A program made the translations under genes and the position numbers. From the NCBI RefSeq assembly GCF_003610455.1, contig NZ_RAQK01000001.1, positions 124,001-188,000 of the forward strand: a stretch of DNA of 64,000 nucleotides, in the 5' to 3' direction. This DNA is from Sulfitobacter guttiformis. GTDB taxonomy: Bacteria > Pseudomonadota > Alphaproteobacteria > Rhodobacterales > Rhodobacteraceae. Shown here one piece after another: positions 37,556 to 47,569 of this stretch. Within the stretch, counting starts at the first letter, position 1. Every line of letters starts with the position of its first letter. The notes below the pieces were generated by a model that was given only the letters and a program-made list of their open reading frames with translations, had not been told where the DNA came from and did not search any database.

Positions 37556-38452
37556 ATGGACTGGGACAAACTGAGGATTTTTCACGCGGTAGCTGATGCA
37601 GGGTCACTTACCCATGCCGGCGACAAGCTGAACCTGTCACAATCCGCTGTGAGCCGTCAGGTGCGCGGGCTGGAGGAGCAACTGAACACCAACCTGTTCC
37701 ACCGTCATGCCCGTGGCCTGATTCTAACCGAACAGGGCGAACTGTTGTTTGATGCCACCCGCGCCATGAACAAACGTCTTGATGCTGCCGCAGCTCGCAT
37801 ACGCGACAGCGAGGAAGAAGTGTTCGGCGAATTACGTGTTACCACTACAACCGGCTTTGGTACCCTCTGGCTCGCGCCGCGCCTGTCAAAGCTCTACGAT
37901 AAATATCCCGATCTCAAGGTTGATCTGATGCTCGAGGAGCGCGTGCTTGATCTGCCCATGCGCGAGGCAGACGTAGCTATCAGACTGAAAGAGCCCTCAC
38001 AGGCCGATCTTGTGCGGAAACGGCTTATGACAGTGCGCATGTGCCTTTATGCCAGCTCTGAATATCTCAAAGCCAATGGCGCGCCCACAGCGATCGAGGA
38101 TATCTCGAACTATCGCTTGATCTGTCAAAGTCCGTCGAGCGATCAGGTCGGTGCCGGTCTAAGTCTCGTCCAGCAATTGCTGATGTACGATATAAAATCC
38201 CTTTTGACAGTGAATAACTATTTCGGCGTCCTTCAGGGAGTGCTCAACAATCTCGGGATCGGTGTCTTGCCTGATTACCTGACACAGGATTTCCCCGATC
38301 TGGTGCGGGTGCTACCGGATGTAGAATCAGCCGAAGTGCCGGTTTTTCTCGCTTACCCCGAAGAGCTGCGTCAATCCAAACGTGTCGCTGCCTTCAAGGA
38401 CTTTGTCCAAGACGAAATCATCTCCTACCGCAAACAACTCAAGAGCAGTTAG
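37556..38452 (+). CDS. LysR family transcriptional regulator
   Basis: A DNA-binding regulator of 298 residues. The N-terminal winged helix-turn-helix is clear (MDWDKLRIFHAVADAGSLT, LNLSQSAVSRQVRGLEEQ, FHRHARGLILTEQGE; residues 1-66). The effector-binding domain covers about 90-290. The start ATG at 37556 follows AAAGGCGGATC. It faces away from the ior gene and shares a T-N11-A dyad with it, so control of aryl pyruvate breakdown, and of itself, is a fair guess. The inducer is unknown. Confidence 0.93.
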   Translation: MDWDKLRIFHAVADAGSLTHAGDKLNLSQSAVSRQVRGLEEQLNTNLFHRHARGLILTEQGELLFDATRAMNKRLDAAAARIRDSEEEVFGELRVTTTTGFGTLWLAPRLSKLYDKYPDLKVDLMLEERVLDLPMREADVAIRLKEPSQADLVRKRLMTVRMCLYASSEYLKANGAPTAIEDISNYRLICQSPSSDQVGAGLSLVQQLLMYDIKSLLTVNNYFGVLQGVLNNLGIGVLPDYLTQDFPDLVRVLPDVESAEVPVFLAYPEELRQSKRVAAFKDFVQDEIISYRKQLKSS

Positions 38453-38564
38453 CGCAGCAGCAACGCAGCTATGCATAAAGCGCATAGCGGTCATGCTTCG
38501 AGCCGTTCAGAATCTGCCTTGAAATCAGGCAAAGCGCGGCCTACCTGACCATTGTAAGGATTGC

Positions 38565-38634
38565 GGCACCTCGTGTGCCTGCCTTGCACCTCCCTGTTGG
38601 ACTTTGCCGGGCCTTTGTGCCCGGCACTTTTTTT
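38565..38634 (+). ncRNA. Possible small RNA or attenuator ending in a strong terminator
   Basis: A first hairpin, GGCAC (38565-38569) with GTGCC (38575-38579), is followed by an apparently single-stranded ACCTCCC (about 38588-38594) complementary to Shine-Dalgarno sequences. An intrinsic terminator follows, GCCGGGC (38606-38612) with GCCCGGC (38619-38625), then seven T (38628-38634). It lies 113 bases after lysR and 154 before purL. It may be a short trans-acting RNA, an attenuator of purL, or just the lysR terminator. The 5' end is unknown. Confidence 0.4.
38606..38634 (+). terminator. Intrinsic terminator between lysR and purL
   Basis: A 7-bp GC-rich perfect stem with a six-base loop is followed, after AC, by TTTTTTT. 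It ends plus-strand transcripts about 155 bases before purL. Confidence 0.9.
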
Positions 38635-38788
38635 CCTGCGCACGGGGGAGCTGCATTTCCATCTCCTACTGCTCAACACCTTTGCAAACCCCCTTTCCCC
38701 CTGCACGCTCCTGCCGTATGTGATGGGCCAAGTTTCAATGCCCGTCCGTTTCGGGCATACCGTTCACGAACCACTGGGGAGCGCGACC

Positions 38789-40948
38789 ATGTCAGAGCCG
38801 GAAATCACGACCGAAATTATCAAGTCCCACGGACTGAGTGACAGCGAATACCAGACCATCCTGGATCTGATCGGGCGCACCCCCAGCTTTACCGAACTTG
38901 GTATTTTCTCCGCGATGTGGAACGAGCACTGTTCTTATAAATCGTCCAAAAAATGGCTGCGTACCCTGCCAACAGAGGGTCCCCAAGTAATTTGCGGCCC
39001 CGGCGAGAATGCAGGCGTGGTCGACATCGGCGATGGTCAAGCGGTTGTGTTTAAGATGGAGTCGCACAACCACCCCTCGTACATCGAACCCTATCAGGGC
39101 GCGGCCACAGGCGTTGGCGGCATCCTGCGCGATGTCTTCACAATGGGCGCACGCCCGATCGCGTCGATGAACTCGCTCAGCTTTGGCGAGCCGTCACACC
39201 ACAAGACCAAGCAGCTCGTCCACGGTGTGGTTGCAGGCGTGGGTGGCTATGGCAACTGTTTCGGGGTGCCTTGCGTCGGCGGCGAGATCCGCTTTGACAA
39301 AGCCTATAATGGAAATTGTCTGGTAAACGCATTCGCAGCAGGCCTCGCAGACACCGATAAGATTTTCTACTCCGCAGCTTCAGGTGTTGGCATGCCTGTC
39401 GTCTATCTGGGTGCGAAGACTGGCCGTGACGGTGTGGGCGGGGCGACGATGGCCTCAGCCGAATTTGACGACACCATCGAGGAAAAGCGCCCTACCGTGC
39501 AGGTCGGCGATCCCTTTACCGAAAAGCGTTTGATGGAAGCAACGCTCGAGCTGATGGCAACTGGCGCTGTAATCTCGATTCAGGACATGGGTGCAGCAGG
39601 TCTCACATGCTCGGCGGTCGAGATGGGCGACAAAGGTAACCTTGGCGTGATCCTCGATCTTGAAAAAGTTCCCACCCGCGAGCTGAACATGACAGCCTAC
39701 GAAATGATGCTCTCGGAGTCGCAAGAGCGGATGCTAATGGTCCTGCGCCCCGAACTGGAGCAGGAGGCAAAGGCCGTTTTTGACAAATGGGACCTCGACT
39801 TTGCCATCGTGGGCGAAACCATCGCCGAGGACCGCTTTCTCATTCGCCTGAACGGCGAGATAAAAGCAGACCTGCCGCTCAAAGCTCTTTCCGGGACCGC
39901 CCCTGAATACGACCGCCCTTGGGTTGAAACGCCAAAAGCCGCAGCATTATCCGATGTTCCCGCGATCGACCCGATCACAGGTCTCAAAGCGCTGCTTGCC
40001 TCTCCGAACTATGGCAGCAAGGCCTGGGCCTACGAGCAATATGACACAATGGTAATGGCCGACACGGCCCGCACACCGGGCTGGGGCGCTGGAATCATCC
40101 GCATTCACGGCACGGATAAATCACTGGCCTTCACGTCGGATGTGACCCCCCGTTATGTCAAAGCGAACCCTGTCGAAGGCGGCAAACAGGCTGTGGCCGA
40201 AGCTTACCGTAATCTGACGGCCGTGGGTGCCACACCACTGGCCACAACCGACAACCTCAATTTCGGAAACCCAGAAAAGCCTGAAATCATGGGCCAGTTT
40301 GTCGGCGCCATCAAGGGCATCGGTGAGGCTGTGAGCGCTCTTGGCATGCCCATCGTTTCCGGCAACGTCTCACTATACAACGAGACAGATGGATCCGCGA
40401 TCCTTCCAACACCGACGATCGGCGCGGTAGGCATTCTCAAGAAATCAAGCGACATAATCGGCTTTGACGTTCAGCAAGGCTATCATGCCGTTGTTCTGGG
40501 CGAAGGAAAGGGCCACCTTGGCCAATCCGCTCTCCTCGCAGAAGCCTTCGGGCGGATTGAGGGCGATGCCCCTCCCGTCGATCTGGTGGCCGAAGCGCTG
40601 CACGGCGACTTTATCCGCGCACACCATGTGCTGATCTCCGCCTGTACCGATCTCTCAGATGGAGGGCTAGCACTAGCAGGGTTCGAGATGGCTCATCATG
40701 CCAATCTAGGCCTCGCAATCGAGATGGAGCAGACTGCCCCGCTGTTCGGAGAAGATCAGGGCCGTTATCTCATTGCAGGCACACCGGCTAACATTGCAAA
40801 ACTGCGTGATGCCGCAGAAGCGAGTGGCCTTGTGCTCAGCCATGTCGGGGTTTTTGGCGGCGATACCCTCAGCTTCGGGACGAGCAGTGCTGCCTTGTCC
40901 AGCCTGTCGGATATCTACAGTGGCAGCTTCGCCAGCACGGTTACCTGA
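38789..40948 (+). CDS. purL: Phosphoribosylformylglycinamidine synthase subunit PurL
   Basis: ATP-dependent fourth step of purine synthesis, working with PurQ and PurS. The 719-residue product is the small (PurL2) form. It shows [45 protein letters not shown] and the second half-domain phrase [13 protein letters not shown] set the start at the ATG at 38789 (MSEPEITTE), seven bases after GGGGAG; in-frame sequence upstream crosses a terminator. purQ and purS are not adjacent. purF appears at the other end of the window. Confidence 0.96.
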   Translation: MSEPEITTEIIKSHGLSDSEYQTILDLIGRTPSFTELGIFSAMWNEHCSYKSSKKWLRTLPTEGPQVICGPGENAGVVDIGDGQAVVFKMESHNHPSYIEPYQGAATGVGGILRDVFTMGARPIASMNSLSFGEPSHHKTKQLVHGVVAGVGGYGNCFGVPCVGGEIRFDKAYNGNCLVNAFAAGLADTDKIFYSAASGVGMPVVYLGAKTGRDGVGGATMASAEFDDTIEEKRPTVQVGDPFTEKRLMEATLELMATGAVISIQDMGAAGLTCSAVEMGDKGNLGVILDLEKVPTRELNMTAYEMMLSESQERMLMVLRPELEQEAKAVFDKWDLDFAIVGETIAEDRFLIRLNGEIKADLPLKALSGTAPEYDRPWVETPKAAALSDVPAIDPITGLKALLASPNYGSKAWAYEQYDTMVMADTARTPGWGAGIIRIHGTDKSLAFTSDVTPRYVKANPVEGGKQAVAEAYRNLTAVGATPLATTDNLNFGNPEKPEIMGQFVGAIKGIGEAVSALGMPIVSGNVSLYNETDGSAILPTPTIGAVGILKKSSDIIGFDVQQGYHAVVLGEGKGHLGQSALLAEAFGRIEGDAPPVDLVAEALHGDFIRAHHVLISACTDLSDGGLALAGFEMAHHANLGLAIEMEQTAPLFGEDQGRYLIAGTPANIAKLRDAAEASGLVLSHVGVFGGDTLSFGTSSAALSSLSDIYSGSFASTVT

Positions 40949-41010
40949 TCGACATTTCTGTTATTTAAATCTTGGGGGCGGCTGTGAAAACAGCTTTTGA
41001 GCGGCGCCCC

Positions 41011-42276
41011 CTACTCCCCCTCCATCATTGCCATCAGCCGCGTTTTCTCGCCCGCATCATCAGGCCTTGAGATCGCAGCGGCGAGTGCTTCAAGTGAGGC
41101 AATCGAATGCCCTGCGCGAAAGCTGTCTACATGGGGCAGCATGGCGCGGATGCCCGCCGCCTTGGGCGCAAACCCGTCCCAACGCAAAAGCGGATTAAGC
41201 CAGATTACTCGCCGCGCCGACAGATGCAGCCGCTGCATCTGACGCGCCAATGCATCTGGCGCATCACGGTCCAACCCGTCTGTGATCAACAGCACCACCG
41301 CCCCTTGGCCCAACACGCGGCGCGACCAATCGCGGTTGAAAGCCTCAAGGCTCTGACCGATCCGCGTACCGCCCTCCCAGTCCTGCGCTTGCGCGCCCGC
41401 CGCCTTGAGCGCAGCATCCACATCGCGGGTGCGCAGATGCCGGGTAATATTCGTGAGCTGTGTGCCAAACGTAAAGGCATGCACCTGTGCCCAACCCGCA
41501 CCACGTTCGTTTGCAACAGCATGGAGAAAATGCAGGATAAGGCGCGAATACTGGCTCATCGAGCCGGAAATATCGCACAGTACGACCAGATTGGGCCAAC
41601 GCGGCTTGGGCTTTTTCAGCGCCAGCATATCCATTTCGCCCCCGCGTCGCAGGGCCGCGCGCAGGGATCTTGCAGCATCGACACGCCCTTGCCCGAAACT
41701 CGGGCTAGAGCGCCGCGAGGGTAGCGGTTTGACAGGTAGACTCAACCGCGCCAGCATCCGCTTTGCCAGTGCGACTTCCGCCAGACTCATCAGCTCAAAG
41801 TCCAGCGTTTTCAAGCGTTCCGATGTCGACATCGTCAGCGAGGCGTCGACCTCGATCACTGTTTCTTTCTCGGGTGGATCGCCCTCCTCCTCTCGCGGCG
41901 GCGCCTCCGCCCCATCCAAAAGCGCCTCTGCCGCCCGCTTTTCAGCCGCCTGCGCGGGGCGGTCTTCCTGCACCCCTCGTATGGCGGGCAACATCGCTGC
42001 CATCATATGCTCCAAAAACCGCGGATCGCGCCAATAAAGCCGGAAAAGTTGTGCAAAGATGGTAGAATGCTCGGGCCGGTTCACAAAACAGGCATGAAGT
42101 GTCCAGTAAAAATCACGTTTTTCCGTGAATCCCGCCGCCTCGACAGCGCGGATCGCATCAATTACCCGCCCCGGCCCGATAGGAAGTCCAGCCCTGCGCA
42201 GCGCGCGGGCAAAGTGCGTTATATTTCCTGTCAGGCGTGGGCTATCTGGCAGCTCCAGAGGAATGTGTTCAACCAT
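41011..42276 (-). CDS. VWA-domain protein, CoxE-like
   Basis: A cytoplasmic protein of 421 residues. The C-terminal half is a von Willebrand A domain of the CoxE type, with the metal-site motif DISGSMS near residue 236 and the later VLLITDGLDRD. The N-terminal part, about 1-200, is helical with an acidic, proline-rich patch (PREEEGDPPEKE). CoxE proteins work with a MoxR ATPase in maturing enzymes, such as CO dehydrogenase. Here the MoxR gene lies 63 bases upstream on the same strand, but no cox structural genes are present, so the target is unknown. Confidence 0.88.
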   Translation of the reverse strand: MVEHIPLELPDSPRLTGNITHFARALRRAGLPIGPGRVIDAIRAVEAAGFTEKRDFYWTLHACFVNRPEHSTIFAQLFRLYWRDPRFLEHMMAAMLPAIRGVQEDRPAQAAEKRAAEALLDGAEAPPREEEGDPPEKETVIEVDASLTMSTSERLKTLDFELMSLAEVALAKRMLARLSLPVKPLPSRRSSPSFGQGRVDAARSLRAALRRGGEMDMLALKKPKPRWPNLVVLCDISGSMSQYSRLILHFLHAVANERGAGWAQVHAFTFGTQLTNITRHLRTRDVDAALKAAGAQAQDWEGGTRIGQSLEAFNRDWSRRVLGQGAVVLLITDGLDRDAPDALARQMQRLHLSARRVIWLNPLLRWDGFAPKAAGIRAMLPHVDSFRAGHSIASLEALAAAISRPDDAGEKTRLMAMMEGE

Positions 42277-42339
42277 AATCCAAAGTCCGCACTGTCTGTA
42301 ACGGATAAACTAGGTTTACTGAAAAATGGAAAAAAGCGG

Positions 42340-43245
42340 TCATGCGTCAAGGCTGGCCCTTGCTTCATCGAGAATGCGCTTTGCCTCGGACCCTTGCAGT
42401 TTCGCAATATCATCCTGATACTTAAGGACCGCCCCCAATGTGTCAGCGATTACTTCGGGGCTGAGGGTGAGAACATCAAGCGCCAGCAAACATTTTGCCC
42501 AGTCGATGGTTTCGGCAACGCCCGGCTTCTTGAACAGATCCTCCGTCCGCAGACGCTGCACAAACGCCACAACTTCGCGGCTTAGCGCCTCGGATGCTTC
42601 TGGCGCTCGGGCCTGCAAAATATCCATCTCGCGGTCAAAATCAGGGTAATCGACCCAATGGTAGAGGCAACGGCGCTTGAGCGCGTCGTGCACTTCGCGT
42701 GTGCGGTTGGAGGTCAGGATAACAATTGGCGGTTCTGGGGCCTTGATCGTGCCCATTTCTGGGATCGTGATTTGAAAATCGCTAAGCGCTTCGAGCAAGA
42801 ATGCTTCGAATGGCGCGTCGGTACGGTCCAACTCATCAATGAGCAAAATCGGCGGGCCATTCACGTCAGGGCGCAGCGCTTGCAAAAGCGGGCGCTCGAT
42901 CAGAAACTCCTCGCTGAAAAGCTCCGCGTTGAGGGCTTTTCGGTCCGCGCTACCCGTGGCCTCGGCAGTTCGGATGGCAACCATCTGCGCGGCGAAATTC
43001 CATTCGTATACCGCAGAGGACGCATCAAGTCCCTCATAGCACTGCAACCGGATCAGACGGCGCCCCATACTGGCAGCCAGTGCTTTCGCGATCTCGGTCT
43101 TTCCAACGCCGGCTTCCCCCTCGAGAAACAACGGACGGCCCAGTTTCAAACTTAGAAAAACAACAGTGGCGAGCGGCCGCCCGCAGACATACCCCTGCTC
43201 GGCCAGCATCTGCTGCACTGCATCAATTGATGAAATATCGGCCAT
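42340..43245 (-). CDS. MoxR family AAA+ ATPase, CoxD-like
   Basis: A 301-residue ATPase with Walker A GEAGVGKTEIAKAL (about 41-54), Walker B PILLIDELDR and sensor region VILTSNRTREVHDALKRRCL. MoxR ATPases act as chaperones in complex assembly, often with VWA partners. The CoxE-like gene follows. I chose the ATG at 43245 (MADISSIDAV); an upstream in-frame codon gives no family sequence. The pair is transcribed away from the glycan cluster. Confidence 0.9.
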   Translation of the reverse strand: MADISSIDAVQQMLAEQGYVCGRPLATVVFLSLKLGRPLFLEGEAGVGKTEIAKALAASMGRRLIRLQCYEGLDASSAVYEWNFAAQMVAIRTAEATGSADRKALNAELFSEEFLIERPLLQALRPDVNGPPILLIDELDRTDAPFEAFLLEALSDFQITIPEMGTIKAPEPPIVILTSNRTREVHDALKRRCLYHWVDYPDFDREMDILQARAPEASEALSREVVAFVQRLRTEDLFKKPGVAETIDWAKCLLALDVLTLSPEVIADTLGAVLKYQDDIAKLQGSEAKRILDEARASLDA

Positions 43246-43491
43246 GTCCCGCGCGCTCCCTGTCGTGGTGACCTTACAAGGCCATTGCACGCTCCGAGCG
43301 TCAAGACGCCAATGATAGATATGTCACGGCCCTGCTTCGTAAGGCATGGCAAAGATTGACGGGATTCATGCAAACTGGCATCCTTTATCGAGATAATAAG
43401 AGGTTGGCGGCCATATCGGTACGATAACCCTGTAATGAGGCGGACATGTTTACTGCAATATATTATGCGACAGCCTTTTCGGGAGGCTGTT

Positions 43492-44544
43492 ATGGCGGGT
43501 GATCTGGCGATCACAGCAGTCACTTGCGTAAAGAACGAAGGACCATTCTTGCTGGAGTGGATTGCATTTCATCAGTGCATCGGCGTGACCGATTTTCTGT
43601 TCTATTCCAACGATTGTGACGATGGCACTGATACTTTGCTGGATGCCTTGGCAGCGCTTGGGCATGTGACGCATCTGCCCAACCCTGCTGAGGGTCGCAA
43701 TTACCAGATGGAGGCACTGCAGGATGCAAAGGGGCAACCGGTCGTGCAAAACGCCGACTGGGTCTGGATTGCCGACGTTGACGAATTTCCGAATATCCAC
43801 GTCGGTGATCACAGCTTTGCCGCGCTTATTGACGCTTGCGGCGATCCACAGGCAATCAGCCTGAACTTTCAGTTCTTTGCTAATGATGATGTTGGCGCAT
43901 TCGAAGATCGCCCGGTGATCGAGCAGTTCACAAAAAGCCATAACCCCGACATGTGGTGCGGCGAAGCCGCGATTGAGGTTAAATCACTGGTGCGGCAGGA
44001 TTTCCCCCTACATTACTATGGCGCGCATCGCCCGTTCTTTAAGGCAAATGTGAAGAAAAAACAGCGGCCACGCTGGACCGACGGTTCAGGGCGCGATGTC
44101 CAGCACCGGTTTTTGGTCGCGGCCAATCCGCGCCGCATCCGCCGGTTTCCCGCAACAGGATCGCGGTTGCACGCAACGCTCAACCACTACGCTCTGCGCA
44201 GCCTCGACAGTTATCTGGTCAAAAATGACCGTGGCGATGTGAACCGAGAGAACCGCGCCTTTGACGATACCTATTGGCGCGAACGTAATGACCCCGCTTG
44301 GGAGGATAGATCGATCCATCGCTATTTACCCGCGCTTGAAGCACGGATTACAGGGCTGAAGAAGCAAGGCAACATCGGTGCTTTGCACGATGCTTGTGTG
44401 ACTGCCCATAAAGCGCGCCGAGATGCGCTTTTGATGCAGCCGGAGTACCGCGAGATGCAGAACCAGTTGCGCCACGCTAACAAATTGCCGCCACAGGAGG
44501 AGGCGATGCTGCGCGATCTGGGTCTGTTGGAGGAAATCATTTGA
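43492..44544 (+). CDS. Glycosyltransferase, family 2-like (first of three)
   Basis: A soluble protein of 350 residues. It begins with the conserved entry VTCVKNEGPFLLEWIAFHQ and carries the metal/nucleotide-sugar motif IADVDEFPNI (DVD at 95-97). Later comes LNHYALRSLDSYLVKNDRG, shared with the two other glycosyltransferases here, which marks the PF13704-type branch. The sugar and acceptor are unknown. I chose the ATG at 43492, five bases after GGGAGG; two earlier in-frame ATGs lack such a site. The next gene overlaps its stop. Confidence 0.85.
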   Translation: MAGDLAITAVTCVKNEGPFLLEWIAFHQCIGVTDFLFYSNDCDDGTDTLLDALAALGHVTHLPNPAEGRNYQMEALQDAKGQPVVQNADWVWIADVDEFPNIHVGDHSFAALIDACGDPQAISLNFQFFANDDVGAFEDRPVIEQFTKSHNPDMWCGEAAIEVKSLVRQDFPLHYYGAHRPFFKANVKKKQRPRWTDGSGRDVQHRFLVAANPRRIRRFPATGSRLHATLNHYALRSLDSYLVKNDRGDVNRENRAFDDTYWRERNDPAWEDRSIHRYLPALEARITGLKKQGNIGALHDACVTAHKARRDALLMQPEYREMQNQLRHANKLPPQEEAMLRDLGLLEEII

Positions 44545-45170
44545 GCGCGCTTAGGGTTGTCAATCTCGGGTTACCAAAGACGGGGACCACCACGCTGGGC
44601 CGTGCGCTCAAAATTGCGGGCTACCGTGTTGCGGATCACCGCATCAGGCCGCGCCAGACTGATACCCTAACGCTCAAAGACGCTTTTGTCGCGGACCTCC
44701 TCTATCAAGGATACTTTCAAAGCGGCGATCCGGCCGAGCTTTTCGAGGACTTCACGGCCCTAACCGAGCTGAGCTGCCTGCGCAACGGCAAATCCCTCTG
44801 GCCCCAGATGGATTTCGGCCTCATTGATGCAATCCGCAAATACCACCCCGAAGTCCGGTTTCTGGCCTCACGTCGTGACAGTTGGGACGTGTCCCAATCC
44901 ATGTTGGCGTGGTCAGATCTGGGCACTGAACGCCTGCCCACGTCCAACGTCCCCGGCCTGCCCGAAGGTTATGGCGACACGACCCGCGAGCGGATCCAGT
45001 GGATTGACGGCCATTATGCGCATCTGCGCGCCATTTTTGCCGGCGATAGCGCATTTCTGGAATATGACGTCACCGATGATGCGGTACAAAATACCATCGC
45101 TGCGCATATCGGAACGCCCTTGCCGTGGTGGGGCCAGATCAACACGAATAACGGACACAAGGCAGGCTGA
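44541..45170 (+). CDS. Sulfotransferase family protein
   Basis: A 209-residue protein with the 5'-phosphosulfate-binding loop GLPKTGTTTLGRAL at residues 9-22 and the 3'-phosphate region RFLASRRDSWDVSQSML. It would transfer sulfate from PAPS, most likely to a sugar made by the neighbouring enzymes. The start is TTG at 44541, overlapping the stop of the previous gene (TTGA), seven bases after GGAGG. The stop shares one base with the next start (TGATG), so it is translationally coupled on both sides. Confidence 0.85.
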   Translation: MSALRVVNLGLPKTGTTTLGRALKIAGYRVADHRIRPRQTDTLTLKDAFVADLLYQGYFQSGDPAELFEDFTALTELSCLRNGKSLWPQMDFGLIDAIRKYHPEVRFLASRRDSWDVSQSMLAWSDLGTERLPTSNVPGLPEGYGDTTRERIQWIDGHYAHLRAIFAGDSAFLEYDVTDDAVQNTIAAHIGTPLPWWGQINTNNGHKAG

Positions 45171-47569
45171 TGCGTATTTTCATCCATATCGGCCCCGAAG
45201 AGGTCAGCGCATCGCGGGTGCAATCGGTTCTGGCGGACAAGCGCGAGCAGTTGGGCCGCGAAGGCGTCGTGTTTGCGCGCAGCCCCGGCAATAAAAACCA
45301 CACGCGCCTGTTCATGGCCGTCACCGACCCGGGCCATGTAGATCCCCTTCGTTTTAACCGCGGATACATCACGCCGCAAAAACAGGCGGCTCTACGCGAT
45401 GACCTGATTGGCGATTTGACCCGCGAAGTAGATCAAAAGAAACCTGAGACATTGATCCTGTCTTGCGCGCAGCTCGGACCCGGCCTGCGCACAGCCTCCG
45501 AACTTGAGCGATTGCTCAACCTACTCAAGCCACTGTCCCAAGACATCACAATCATCGCCCATGTGGATCTACCTGCACGTATGCTTGCGCGGGCGTACGG
45601 GGGGCAGATTCTCGAGGGTCGCGGCCTTTCCTTGCAGGCTGAGGTTGATCTGGCGGGCGCCAGTGACTGGTGGCAATCGGCACTTGATGCCTGCCCGCAA
45701 ATTGACCCCGCCGCAGGTGTTTTTGCCGAAACGCAAGCGCCCAATCACTGGATCGATTTGCCCGCTCTTGTGCGATTTTGGGAAGGGACATTTGGCACCG
45801 GTAATGTGCATCTCCACAGCTACGATGAAGGCCGCTTTGCCTCCGCGCATGTGGCAGATGATATCGCCACCGCTTTTGGCATCGAAAACAACTTTGGAAA
45901 AGTGGAGGAGATGGTCCCTGCACCGCCCCTGCCGGACGCCGCACTGAGCCGAGGTCGGCAGCTCAACGCGCTAATCCTTCGGCTGCTGGCGAGCCGGCAG
46001 CGGATTCTGCCGCGGCAACTGTGGCGCAGCTTTGTACAGGATGTTGCTGTGGATGGCTCGCCCCTGGACATTGCGACCCTCGGAGCCGTGACAAACCATT
46101 TCACCGCGGGCGTCGAAACCCTGCTTGAAAACCACCCGAATTTGCATCCTGACACATTCAAAGCGCTGCCCTCCAAAGGCAAATGGCAGGAGGCGGATCC
46201 GCTCTACGGCTTTCGCCCATCCCAATACTTGCTGGGGTATATGTGGCGCATCGATAAGGCCACCACCGAAGAAAAGCAAAAGCGCGCCGCCGATCTACAC
46301 CGGCTGGCAGGTACCGTGAGCAACACCCCGGAAGCGCCGCAACCCGACGCAAGCCCGCGCAGTCCCGCAGACGCCCCCGACGGACTTTCGGCCTATGCGC
46401 GCACGATCATGCCGCCGCTGGCTGTGCAGAATTTCGAAAAATTGCGCACTTCTTCTTTTGCCCCTCACAACAAGATGGGCTCTGTCAATGAGGAAGCCAT
46501 CGCCGCTGCCTACACCCCTATCGCACCCCGCGAGCTGTCGAAGGGCAACACCGGAAATGTGATCGTCGGCTGTATGAAAAACGAGGCTCCTTACATCGTT
46601 GAATGGGTAGCCTATCACCGTGCTATGGGCGTCGATAACTTCCTCATTTACACAAATGGTTGCGAGGATGGCACCGCAGAGATCCTCGACCGCTTGCAAG
46701 AGATGGGCGTGCTCCAGCACCGCAACAATGATGACTGGAAGGGCAATTCACCCCAGCAATACGCGCTGAACCAATCCCTCAAAGAGCCGCTGATCAAAGA
46801 TGCCGAATGGATCATCCACATCGACGTTGATGAATTTATGAATGTCCGCTGCGGTAACGGCACTTTGCAGGACTTCTTTGCCGCGGTGCCCGATGCCACC
46901 AATGTCGCCATGACATGGCGCATGTTCGGCCATAACGGTGTTACCAAGCTCAGCGATGATTTCGTGGTAGAACAGTTCGACACCTGCTCCCCCAAATACT
47001 GCCCCAAACCCCATACCGTTTGGGGCTTTAAAACGATGTTCAAAAACATCGGTGCCTATGAAAAAATATCGTGCCACCGTCCCAACAAGCTGGTGGACGG
47101 ATTTCAGAAAAAGGTTAAGTGGATCAACGGATCAGGCCGCGACATGACCAAGGACGTTGCCGAAAACGGCTGGCGCTCGTCCAAGAACAATGTGGGCTTC
47201 GATCTGCTTCAGCTTAACCACTACGCCTTGCGCTCCGCCGAGAGCTTCCTCATCAAGCGCCAGCGCGGGCGCGCTCTGCACGTGGACCGATCTATCGGGA
47301 TCAATTACTGGATCCGCATGGACTGGTCCGATTTTCGCGACATAACAATCAAACGCAACACCCCGCGCCTGCGGGTCGAATATGACCGCCTTATGCACGA
47401 CAATACCCTGCGCGGCTGGCACAACAGTGGCCTTGAATGGCACCGTGCAAAAGCGGCAGAACTGCATGAGAACCCCGAATTTTCAGATCTCTACAAAGAA
47501 GCTCTTGCTGTTAAACTGACCGAGACAGAGCGCGTGGCCTATGCACTTGCCCTCGATCTGGAGAGCTGA
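45170..47569 (+). CDS. Bipartite protein: degenerate sulfotransferase-like domain fused to a family 2-like glycosyltransferase
   Basis: A 799-residue protein. The C-terminal part, from about 460 (VGCMKNEAPYIVEWVAYHR), is a glycosyltransferase like its neighbours, with HIDVDEFMNV near residue 550 and LNHYALRSAESFLIKRQRGR. The N-terminal part begins MRIFIHIGPEEVSASRVQS, laid out like the start of bacterial sulfotransferases, but the P-loop GTHKTGTT is replaced, so PAPS binding is doubtful. A proline/alanine-rich linker lies at about 385-415. The start overlaps the sulfotransferase stop, and the FkbM gene follows without a gap. Confidence 0.8.
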   Translation: MRIFIHIGPEEVSASRVQSVLADKREQLGREGVVFARSPGNKNHTRLFMAVTDPGHVDPLRFNRGYITPQKQAALRDDLIGDLTREVDQKKPETLILSCAQLGPGLRTASELERLLNLLKPLSQDITIIAHVDLPARMLARAYGGQILEGRGLSLQAEVDLAGASDWWQSALDACPQIDPAAGVFAETQAPNHWIDLPALVRFWEGTFGTGNVHLHSYDEGRFASAHVADDIATAFGIENNFGKVEEMVPAPPLPDAALSRGRQLNALILRLLASRQRILPRQLWRSFVQDVAVDGSPLDIATLGAVTNHFTAGVETLLENHPNLHPDTFKALPSKGKWQEADPLYGFRPSQYLLGYMWRIDKATTEEKQKRAADLHRLAGTVSNTPEAPQPDASPRSPADAPDGLSAYARTIMPPLAVQNFEKLRTSSFAPHNKMGSVNEEAIAAAYTPIAPRELSKGNTGNVIVGCMKNEAPYIVEWVAYHRAMGVDNFLIYTNGCEDGTAEILDRLQEMGVLQHRNNDDWKGNSPQQYALNQSLKEPLIKDAEWIIHIDVDEFMNVRCGNGTLQDFFAAVPDATNVAMTWRMFGHNGVTKLSDDFVVEQFDTCSPKYCPKPHTVWGFKTMFKNIGAYEKISCHRPNKLVDGFQKKVKWINGSGRDMTKDVAENGWRSSKNNVGFDLLQLNHYALRSAESFLIKRQRGRALHVDRSIGINYWIRMDWSDFRDITIKRNTPRLRVEYDRLMHDNTLRGWHNSGLEWHRAKAAELHENPEFSDLYKEALAVKLTETERVAYALALDLES

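Larger units (their letters stand above)
38453..38788. other. Intergenic region before purL
   Basis: No protein gene was found. The middle holds a small hairpin and a strong terminator (38565-38634), described separately. The part after the terminator has no clear promoter, and ends in the purL ribosome binding site GGGGAG (38777-38782). Confidence 0.5.
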
